Below are positions 21,466-30,911 of a DNA stretch of 64,000 nt, one piece after another. Every line of letters begins with the position of its first letter. Positions within the stretch are counted from its first letter, which is position 1. The position numbers and the translations under genes were made by a program. Source of the DNA: Trametopsis cervina (lineage: Eukaryota; Basidiomycota; Agaricomycetes; Polyporales; Irpicaceae); NCBI GenBank assembly GCA_022385755.1, contig MU278351.1:437594-501593 (forward strand). The letters are read 5' to 3'. A model generated the notes under the pieces. That model searched no databases, had not been told where the DNA came from, and worked only from the letters and a program-made list of their open reading frames with translations.

Positions 21466-23374
21466 CTATGTAGCTGAACTAGGCCTCAATCTACTTCCTT
21501 GAGCTGGACGGTTTACACGGCTATCTGATGCACTTTGAGCCTTAGCAGCAGCTGCTTCCTTCTTATTTGCAGCCCGTTCAGCAGCTTTCTCCTTCCCAAT
21601 TCGTAACAGGTCCTTGCCCCATCTACTGTCAAGCTCCGCATGCCACTCAGCATGCTCTGGACTAGACAACCATTTGCTCAGCTTCATCCCATGGTTTCTG
21701 AATGCTAGCAAAGAGGCACAAAGCTTTACCCGATTCCAGGTATCCTTCACGTCGTCTTTACCATCTGGAATCTTCACCTCGCCTAATGCGATCTGTGCAA
21801 ATCCCCATTGGTAGTTTGCATCTCCATCTGACACGACAAATGGAATGTGGGCATAAAAGACCACTGAATTCTCATCATAGTAAAGACCTAAAACTGTGAA
21901 CTGCTCGGGATTTTCGGCTATCGGGACATTGTCTGGTGAGCTCAATCTTTCACCATCTTGCTTGCGATTCAGCTTGGAACTGAGGTACAACATATGCAAT
22001 AGGGTGGCTAGTACAGCTGATTGAAGCTGACTCTTGAAACTGGCCGACTCGCTTGTGTCCACGGCAGAAGACTGGCCACCAGTCGTCGTTGCAGATCTAG
22101 CTTTTGTAGGCATCACCGTGCGTGCTATTGCAGCTCTGGTCTGCCTATTTAACCCAGACTCATGAGTTACAGGTGACCCTTTGCCACTGTCATCTGTGCT
22201 CTCCGTGGCACTGGTCTCAGATGTGTCTGAATGAGCTTTCCTTTTCCCTTTCCCTTTCTTTTTCCCTTTCCCTTTCCCTTTCCCTATGCCAGTGCTGTAT
22301 TTCTTAGCCTCGGCCGCAAGGACAACAATCGAGTACTTAGTTGAGGATCCTATTCTCATCAATGTCTGGAAGTCAGCACGGCCGTAGTGATTCCTGGCAA
22401 ACTGAAGCATGCCGGGGCTGTATGGTTCAATCGATTGATCACTGAGTAAACGTGTCACTAATGTATCAAAAATATAGTATTACTATGAATAATTACCAGA
22501 GTGACTGACAGCCTGTGATTTCGAATGCAAACTTCACAAGCCAACCAGTACTGTGTTGAACGCTCATCTCAGATGTGATTGTTTCTGGCGGATCTTTCTT
22601 GGCAAGCAGTGTGCGGTATGCAAGTGTAGCTTCAACTTCGTCGTCTACCGCCTTAGCAGTGTCAAAGGACCTTATTAGAAACTGATGCCTCTCTGCTGCC
22701 TCTGCTGCACCATTTTGAGCAGCTGGCACAAGTTTCAAAGGGTTCTGGTCCACGTGGTCATTATAGTAGCACTGCTTCAGTACTGTAACATAGTGTTGAA
22801 ACCGCATGTAGAGATAAACATCCTTTGCAACATTGTGATTAAGATTATAAAGCTCTTCGGGAATGACAGGCTTGTCAAGGACTGGTAGTTTCTGGTGATA
22901 CGTGAATTAAATCATGCTCATCAAGCAAACCATCAAGATGTTGACTTACTCTCAAAGAGAGACTGAAAATCGGAGCTACAGTCTCCGGTATAACAGTCTT
23001 TGAAGTAATAGTCTTTGGAATAACAGTCTTTGGAGTAATACTGAACAGTCCTGCTAAGCTCTGAAGATACGTTGACACTGGAGCAGGTGCCCCTGAGTTT
23101 GTTGCAAATTCATGTACAGATTCAAAGAAACAGAAGTTCCAGGCTTCTGAATCCCTTGAAGTCAATTCACTGAGGAATTTTGTCAATGACACTAATAGCA
23201 GACAATTGTGTGGGTGGATACATGCCTCGGTGGCCTATCAACTTCTTCATGCTGTTCATTGATGTGCTGGAAGATATGTTCAAACATGTAATCAATTTCA
23301 TAGTCCCTTGGCTTCAAATTCTTTGGCCTCGAAGCCTTTGGCTTTTTCGGCTTGTGCGCAAGCGGTTTGGACAT
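21466..23374 (-). CDS. Orphan gene I, unknown protein (about 590 residues)
   Basis: No family recognised. Probable exons: 23374 down to about 23200, about 23189-22950, 22891-22510, 22457-21466. The last three join in phase (a GTCAGT donor is needed at 22509). The first join does not resolve: all donors in the first exon are phase 0, while the acceptor TTAG requires phase 1, so the start may be elsewhere or the gene may be broken. Features: a Lys/Pro-rich basic N-terminus (KPKKPKASRPKNLKP), a Thr/Pro/Val repeat (about 22979-23045), a Gly-Lys tract (about 22240-22285), and a Lys/Ala-rich C-terminal helix with KEKAAERAANKKEAAAAKA. The basic tracts are compatible with nuclear or nucleic-acid binding, which is inference only. 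Confidence 0.6.
22241..22286 (-). repeat. Gly-Lys coding microsatellite
   Basis: Tandem CCCTTT-type hexamers on the + strand encode alternating Gly-Lys (about eight units, interrupted by KKK) in orphan gene I. Confidence 0.85.
22979..23045 (-). repeat. 15-nt tandem repeat encoding a Thr/Pro/Val pentapeptide
   Basis: Four to five imperfect copies of a 15-nt unit (TAACAGTCTTTGGAA on the + strand) encode TPKTVIPKTITSKTVIPETV in orphan gene I. Confidence 0.8.
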
Positions 23375-23879
23375 GTCTGTAGTACTGAAGATGCAGGTAT
23401 GCTTGGAGACGAGAATATGTGTCTGCCCATAATAACCGATGAGGTCTTTATACAAACCTGACAGACATACGCCACTCCAACACATGCATCGCTCTGTGAG
23501 CTGATTGAGAATAAGACCACAATGGCCAAGATATATCCCCTCTCGCATATCCTCAAGAAGAACAAGTCTCAAATATGCGATCCTTATGCCCCAATTGATA
23601 GCCTCTATTCTTAGCAATAAACCCATCTTCTACAATATCACTGTGAGCTGAATATAAGGAGTAGTAAGAACAGACTATGGCTGCGTCGCTGCAGGCACGG
23701 ATCAATAACACCTATAACAAACGCCACACCCTGTAGCGTTCAACCTTCACTGAGGGTCACTCCTCTATAAAATCAATACTTCTTGTTCAGCAATTCACCT
23801 TCAAGTTTTGCTACATAAAGCCCAGCCGTGATTGAAAGGCTCCAACAATCATATACAATCCTGAGGCTGTTTTGGAAAG
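23375..23879. promoter_or_regulatory. Shared divergent promoter region of the two orphan genes
   Basis: About 505 bases separate the divergently transcribed orphan genes, so both promoters must lie here if the start codons are right. AT-rich. CTACATAAAG at about 23811 is a candidate TATA-like site for the + strand gene, about 65 bases before its ATG. No other element is recognised. Confidence 0.35.
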
Positions 23880-26800
23880 ATGGGAGCACCTGTATCGGGC
23901 GACACCAACCTTAGTGAGTCTGCATGCAATTAGCGTTATAACCTCTCTGTACACATGCTTACAGTGCAACTAGTACTCTATGAATCTGATAAAGCACGAT
24001 GTCGCCATACCTACTTCACTCTATCTGGTCGTGAACGATGGGAACGTCTTCGACCTATTCAGCCTTTCTTTCTGCGTCGCTGTACAAATATCTGGTTGAA
24101 AAGGAAATTCCTAAGAGAAATTCAAGATACTAGCACAGACAAGATTGTTCAGAACTTGGATACAAAGATTGAAGGATTAATCAGTGCAGAGGGCCAAATT
24201 CCTATGCGAGTCCCTTGCACAGCCCATTTGGTGAGTTTTTGAGTGAAGTTTAATATTCCTGGGCTAACATATGCCCAACTCGTATCTCAGCCTGATAAAT
24301 GCTTGAGTATAAATCCAAATGCATGCTCAATCAGCGATATTGAGACCGCCGCGCTTCAGGTTATGCTGAACTATGCCAGTCATTTCAGTACTGAGCGTTA
24401 TCGTAGCTCCATAGGTTGCGACTTCATGTGGATAGAAGATGACAGCCCTCCAGCCCCTGATTCCATTGTGCTTCCCTTTCCCCTGTCATCAAGCCACAAC
24501 GCTGCAATCAGAATTCTCCTACGCGCCCCAAGTAACTACGACGGCAGTGTGGAGCGCATATTTGAATCATGTGTAACTGATGCACTCGATCTGCTCTTTG
24601 AAGATCTCATTACGCCGATGACTTCCGTGAGGTATGTATATTCCTCACATGCAATGCACGTGGTATTTATACCCATGCTAGAATCCCTCCGCCGAGGACC
24701 ATCGATGTTCAAAAGCCTTTAGTGATAGTACTACGTACGTTTGTGCCATCTTTACTTGTTCACTGTCTCAATACAGCACAGATGGGACGAGGGAACTGTC
24801 ACCTTCAGATACATATCTGATGGCCACAGCTCTGCAACCTGCGTTGTGGAGTTTGGTTGCTTACCATGAGCGCAACATGGTTGATGGCCAAATGGGTGCA
24901 CTGCCGGAGTGGGCCTTTCTATATGGAGTACATGTCTCTCTGACATGTATAAGTATCCTTGTGCACTTCCCCTCTTGCGTTGTGAATGCAGGTAAAGCTC
25001 AGTGGGAGTTTAAACAGGTGCTTGCCGCTCAGCATTGGATCACATTTCCCAACACGAATCCATCTGCTAGATTAGTGTCAGTTTCTTTTGTTGCCCCTTA
25101 CTCTGAAGATGAGTGCCTCCTAGACCGCTGGAGGCTTGTGAGGGCACTACTTGCTATACGTGCGCACACAGTATCATTGCGTGATATTGTTGGTGGCAAC
25201 TCCAGTTCGCTCCCCGATATGGCCAGCTTGCCTTCTGTTAATTGCAACGGGGACAACGCAGCTGACAGGCAGCATAGGTCAGTTGCATTACTGGTGTGCT
25301 CGAGCCATGATTTCATGCTGATCTGCGGTGGATATACTAGGTCCATACCTGTGACAGCTATCTCAGGTTATTTCAATGACATGCGATCCAATTGGAGCAA
25401 CGATCGTCTCGCTGTCCCTGCAGACTGGGTGGTCCGTGAATATTCGTAGTGCATCCTCTTGCCACCAAAGCACTCATACCACGTCTTTTATAGCCTAATA
25501 GTCATCTGACCATCCACACCGGGATAGAACCAATGCAATACGTCGCAAATACCTTCTGGCAATATAGGCATCTTGCAAGTCTGTACCTTCATGGAATTCG
25601 AGAGCACCTGATGCCTCTAAGCTCCGTCAATCTGCAGGAAATTCATAGGTCCACATTATCCACTGCGCCTGATTTCCTCCATGATCTCTCGAAGCGCCGT
25701 TGCTATTGGCAGCCACTGCGTCCAAGCTGCCTCTTCCCAACCTATGATGGGGGTGATGAGCTTTGGAAAGACGAGTGTGACAAATCTGAAATCTATCTCT
25801 ACAAAACATATGACTTTCTGTCGGCAACCTTCAAGACCTGGTCTCGGGTCAATACTTATGTGGCAAGTATGCTTGCCGGCTTTTCAGGATACACAGTCAT
25901 CAGGTAAGCCGCACTGAACTCCATATTGGTCAGTATGTCCTCATGCTACTTCTCAAGCCAACCCAGGTTTGTATATCCGGAACTCATACCCTCACCGTCA
26001 TGCAATAGCAACTGGCCCTGTCATGTGGACCACGGTACTCTCGAACCAGTGGTGACGCCTGAGATGTTAGAAGAGCGGTCACCTCCATCTTCTCCAACCC
26101 CTTCCGAAAGAGACATTCTACGCCAGGAGAGATCACGCGTTGAGCCAGAACTCCCCATCAAGCTCTTCACCAGCTGCACGGATGCACAAATGGGCAAGCA
26201 AATAGTCGCGGTTGACTTCGCGTTGGCCATCAAACATATACCGCCTACAATACAAGCTACCACTCAACGCGCTCCCAAGATGCCGCTTACAATATCTAGT
26301 CCTGCGGTGGCACTTGGTATACACTCCCTTGACTTCACCGGCGATGGATCGACCATCTCGACCGAAGAAGAGGAGGCGCTGCTCAGTGTCATGAAGCCAC
26401 ATTTAGACGTGCTCGAAAAACAGCTGTCGTACCAGCAGTGGTATGCCGAACGGATTAAGAGTGCCCGGACGGCGACGTCGCAGGCAAGTCAGGCATCCCT
26501 ATTCTGCATTTATCTCAAGGCAGGCTACATCCACATCCTAGCTTTCGAGCCGCCTTCAGCCAGTGCGGCGATATATCGAACCACCCTCATTGACACACTG
26601 CCGATCGCATTGAGGTGCCAAGGCGCAGAGGACTTGAGGGATCGAATGCGAATCGCCATTGCAATGTTTACGATCCAGAGACACATTCTGAGGCTTTGCG
26701 ACCAGTGGCAAGACGTGCTGTGGCCTGAGAATCTGCTGATTGAAGAGAACGTGGCTATTTTGGAAGCGACTGGCGTGCGAACTCCGTCTCCTTCAGAAGG

Positions 26801-27857
26801 AATGTCAGTCTATAACCTGGATGCAGGGTGGGATGATATGCCTATACCCAACAAGGCCGATGTGGGCGACAAGAGCGATGTGTCCAACAAGGCCGATGTG
26901 GCCAACAAAGCCGATGTGGCCATTGATGAGCGACGGGGCTATTATCTGACCGCAAACGGTGAATACATTGTTACATGGCCCAAACCCACCCAAAGTCCAC
27001 CGCAGCCTTCCCCACCTAGGCGGACTACGAAATATCTCAATGCTCAGGAGAAGGATCGGGTAGAGAGATGGATCTATGATTGTGCTGCGAGTTGGATTCC
27101 TGCTAGGACGGGCGACGAAGAAGAGCACACACTCCACAAAGGGGGACATGAATACGCGACAAGTTCGGTTGCAGCCGCAACTGGCGACGAGAACGAGCCA
27201 CCGCTCTATAGACAGGATGAGAACTGCGCTACAAGTGTATTTTCTGCTGCTGTTGAAGCTGAAGACAGGCCGATGGTGCATGAAGTAGGCGAGAAATATA
27301 CAAGCTCGGATTCCGCTGCAGGTGGTGACTCGGATGAAGATAGGGAGGAGGAAACAGATTCAAGTTCGTATTATGCTATGAACATGCCAGACGAAGGGGA
27401 CCATGGCTGCGCCACAGGTTCGGAACTCAGTGCTGAAGATGTTCGCGAGAGCCCGGAATGCGCTACGAGCTCAGTATCGGCGGGATCTGGTGACGATGAT
27501 GAACCAATGCGATGCGAACAGGATCAGGAATGCACTAGCAGTTCGATCTCAGCTGGGACTGCTGATCATGAAGCCGAAGATGAGTCGATGTTGCCCAGAG
27601 AGGACGAGGGACGTACATCGAGTTCAAATTCCGCCTCTGGTAGCGATCAGGACGAGGACGAGGATGATGAAAGTAGTTCAGTTTCGTCTTCTGCTGCAAG
27701 CACGGATGGATGTAAACCATTGCGGGGTCAGGAGCCTCGGGCGCGTGCTCCGAGTTGGGTCCTTGCTTGGGCTTGTGATGAAGAAAAACAGTTGGAGTAT
27801 CAAAATAGTCAGGACGAGTGGGTTAATAACCCATCAGTCATCCCGATGTTCAGATGA
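23880..27857 (+). CDS. Orphan gene II, unknown 1188-residue protein
   Basis: No family recognised. Six exons, 23880-23913, 23965-24230, 24291-24631, 24777-25435, 25528-25903 and 25967-27857, have canonical GT...AG ends and fully consistent phases. This supports a single gene despite an in-frame stop at 25447 when intron 4 is read through. The N-terminal 700 residues look globular (WERLRPIQPFFLRRC, HWITFPNTNPSARLVSVSFV, VALLVCSSHDFMLICGGY) without a signal peptide or clear membrane span. A mid-protein Ala/Ile-rich helical part follows. Then come an NKADV repeat (about 26850-26925) and a long acidic Ser-rich tail with six to seven degenerate units of about 30-35 residues (27100-27720) bearing A/T-T-S-S-S-x-S-A and runs of Asp/Glu. 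It ends APSWVLAWACDEEKQLEYQ. The tail is probably disordered. Confidence 0.72.
26849..26925 (+). repeat. 15-nt tandem repeat encoding NKADV
   Basis: Five imperfect AACAAGGCCGATGTG units encode NKADV-GDKSDV-SNKADV-ANKADV in the middle of orphan gene II. Confidence 0.88.
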
Positions 27858-28689
27858 CTTTATGTGACCCTTGGCACGAACCTAACAGGACGTAGTAAGC
27901 CGAGACAGTAATCTACAGTAGCACCAATATACCAATGTAGGCACTGAATGCGATGCAGCAGCTTTTTATACGCAACATCTTGAACACGTCGGTGGCAACA
28001 ACGGACCAATGGTAACTGTAGGAATGCGTGGTGTCGCAATACACATCTTCCTCATTGTAGGCTATGTTGGCTTTTCTGCCGGTTCAATGTGGCGAGTTTG
28101 GATAAGTAGACCACGATGAAACCTAGAGTTGTTTGTGGGCTGGTAGAGCTGCCTCTTACGCGCATATGCGAATGAAGTACTGGGGCCCGTAAAGGCAGAT
28201 ACGACCTACCTGTAGAAATATAGTTTTATACGAGTAGCTCTGATTGTCTATATACTTGGAGACATGAGCTCACCGGAGAGAAGCGATATATGCGACGCGC
28301 ATGCATACGCGACTTGAGATGAGTCGAGCCTTGCGCTCAAGGCCAGGACAAATTCCAGCTTGCAATTGACGCTGCAGCGAAAAATCAGGACAATGCGTTC
28401 GGCGTGATCGACATATTCCTTGCCAGTCGTTCGCGACCATATGCCGAATGTGCTCTATATTAACTGACCCAATGTGATGGCAAGCATAGGCTTGATGTCT
28501 TGATTCGAGCGGTGGTTGTCACCTTCCTCTTGTGGCGGAACCTCAGAGCGGACTGAATGAATTATGAAACTACTCCATTAATACCTAAATCACAGAAGCA
28601 GTTGGGTTTTATACGCTAACTAGTCCTGAAATAGCATGACATAAGTCACAGTTGATCCTAGAATACTATAGTAATGGTGGTGCGAACCT
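27858..28689. other. Intergenic spacer between orphan gene II and MPP beta
   Basis: Two convergent gene ends with about 830 bases between them. No coding signal, RNA gene or repeat recognised. A motif ACTACTCCATTAATACCTAA at about 28568 resembles one at 21353. Confidence 0.5.
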
Positions 28690-30269
28690 CTAGTAGATGA
28701 GTGATGACATATCTGCGCGTATACGGTTGTAATCCAGCAGACCCTCGACAGGGCCAAGAGCAGCGATAGCGAGCTGCAAGCATGTGCGTCAACAATGGAC
28801 TAGGAGCGTAGATCGGTGAACTTACATCCTGGTCCCAGAGGTATTTCTGGGCAACACGCTTGATGTCGGCAGGACTGACTGCATCTACTGCGTTTTCGAT
28901 CTGCTGAGGTGTCATACGACGTCCACTCGTGACAAGCTGTCTCCCGACGTCCTCGGCAATGGCGGTCGTACCGTCTAAGCTCAAAAGAAGGCTCGCCTTC
29001 AGTTGGCTCTTCGCACGTTCCACCTCAACTTCCGTCGGACCCAACGACATACGAGTCCACTCCTTCAAGACGAAATGGGTCATATCGTCCATGTTAGTCA
29101 GGTTCTCCGTTACGAGGTAGATACCCCAGAGACCAGTATCGGAGTATGATGTCGAGAAGGACATGAAGCTATTTGCCAGGTTATTGGCAGACACGATATG
29201 CGACAGCTGCGACGACATCAGAGACGCGGCGCCAAGTGATCTGTCCCAGTTACCCATAATGGACTGCATGACGAGCATTGGGAAGTAGTCGGGGGAGCTC
29301 CAGCCGACACCCTCAACGGCGAGGGCAACGTGTGCTGTCGGCAGGCTGTCATCGCGTATGCGTACTTCGGAACCGACAAACTGGGTCTTAGAGTGGGCGA
29401 GGCGGCCGAGGGGAATGGGGTTTGAGGATACGGGCAGATTTGAAAAGTGCTTCTCTGCAAGCTTGACGAGTTCACTGTGGTCGACGCCACCGGCTCCTAC
29501 GAGCACCATACGGTCGGCTGTGTAGTTGGTCTTGATGTACGAGTCAAGATCATCCCGGTTGATAGATAGAATGTTCTCCTTGGGACCAAGAATAGTGCGA
29601 CCAAGGGGTTGTCCTGCAAAAGGTCAATGAGAGCGCCATGGAAATCCATAACAGACAGACTCACGCTGGAAGGCGACGGCATGCAAATGATCGAAAACAA
29701 CTTCCTCCAACTGCTTATCGACCTCTTGCTGTTCACGGAGGATAACATCACGCTCCCGCTCAATAGCCGATTTTTCCAATTTCGAGTTTTGGAGAATATC
29801 GCTGATAATGTCCACAGCCTGCGGAACGTCCTTGCGGAAGCTCTTCGCGTAGTAGACAGTCTGTTCCCGAGAGGTGTAAGCATTAAGGTGAGCGCCAAGG
29901 TTCTCGACTTCGAGCTCAAGAGCGTGCTGGGTACGCTTGTTTGTTCCTTTGAAGGCCATATGTTCAAGGAAGTGCGCGGTGCCATTGGTTCTATCCGTCT
30001 CGGCGCGCGAGCCAGCATCTATCCACACACCGACCGTAGCAGTTTCGGCGTGAGAGTGCGATTCTGTGGCCACTGTCAAACCATTTGGGAGCGTGGTGAG
30101 CTGCGTAATGGGGTTGTTTGCTACCGTTGCAAACGACCTCCATGGTCGGACAGACCGCTTCTAGATGCAACTTCAGTAGCATATTGGAAGCAGCAAAGTG
30201 GGCACCGACCTGAGGTTGAGCGGCACGTAGTGCGCGCGCAAGCGAAGTTGAGAGTGTCCTCGAAACCAT
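28690..30269 (-). CDS. MAS1: Mitochondrial processing peptidase beta subunit
   Basis: Catalytic subunit of the matrix MPP heterodimer, a zinc metallopeptidase (M16) that removes presequences from imported proteins. Exons 30210-30269, 29665-30160, 28826-29613 and 28690-28773 close in frame to 475 residues, the normal length. The zinc-site motif [11 protein letters not shown], with the downstream Glu in [19 protein letters not shown], shows this is the active beta and not the alpha subunit. The C-terminal M16 half follows ([56 protein letters not shown]). The N-terminus ([20 protein letters not shown], then [12 protein letters not shown]) is an Arg/Ser/Ala-rich presequence, so the precursor is itself a likely MPP substrate. 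Its start lies about 640 bases from the divergent FZO1 start. Confidence 0.96.
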
Positions 30270-30911
30270 TGAGTTCGTGGTGGTGGACGTTGACGAATTA
30301 TTAGAGTCTTGAAGCGTGAACTCCCGACACGGCTAACACCGAATGCACTGATGTCCAGGCTTCAAGCTCCGACAAAATCCCACGTGGTATTGCAGATATT
30401 GTGTCGTTCTCGACTTGAAAATACCAAAGGCTCATTCCAGTGACTACTGCACCGTTGTCCGTAGCTTCAAACGCTGTTAATTGTGAACGAATTGAACAGA
30501 CTGATGCACATCCACAGACTTAAGTATGCAACCCAGCCTCTCTAACTTCCGCTGGCCGATTGTCGCGCGCTTGCTCAGTCTATGAGGTAAGGATTTTGCC
30601 CGCCTGCTCATCTTGGACGGTTAGAACAAAAAATATGAAGTTACAACTATGTACCCCTATTCTTGAAATCGAATATGAGTATGTACCAGAGCGGTCGAGG
30701 AGACGACGAGCTTGGTCAAGACCGGTCCACGAACGGAGCAAAACGGCGATCAATGCCTAAAATGGTAGTTGCCCTTGCCCGTGCCCCGCGCTTGGTTCTG
30801 CGTAGTTCCACTTCTTACTCCTACACCGACGACGACAGCGACAAGACATACAGTACCGACTGAACCACCACTCCTGTTGTTTCTGCTGTTTACACAGCGA
30901 CCGCTGCCAAA
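30270..30911. promoter_or_regulatory. Divergent promoter region MPP beta / FZO1
   Basis: About 640 bases between the divergent start codons of two nuclear genes for mitochondrial proteins. A pyrimidine-rich leader (CACTTCTTACTCCTAC) precedes FZO1. No specific factor site is claimed. Confidence 0.45.

Noticed and set aside
25437..25532. Gene boundary inside orphan gene II (stop at 25447, new ATG at 25533)
   Set aside because: A GTGAAT...ATAG intron from 25436 to 25527 joins the two parts in phase, and all other exon phases agree with a single gene.
26849..26925. Short regular repeats resembling a small array
   Set aside because: The units are adjacent without unique spacers and encode NKADV in frame. 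This is a coding microsatellite, not a CRISPR array, and CRISPR is not expected in a fungal nucleus.
21188..28690. Whole island as a DNA transposon or Helitron
   Set aside because: No transposase, helicase or reverse-transcriptase motif is visible, and no convincing terminal inverted repeats or target-site duplication could be found by eye.
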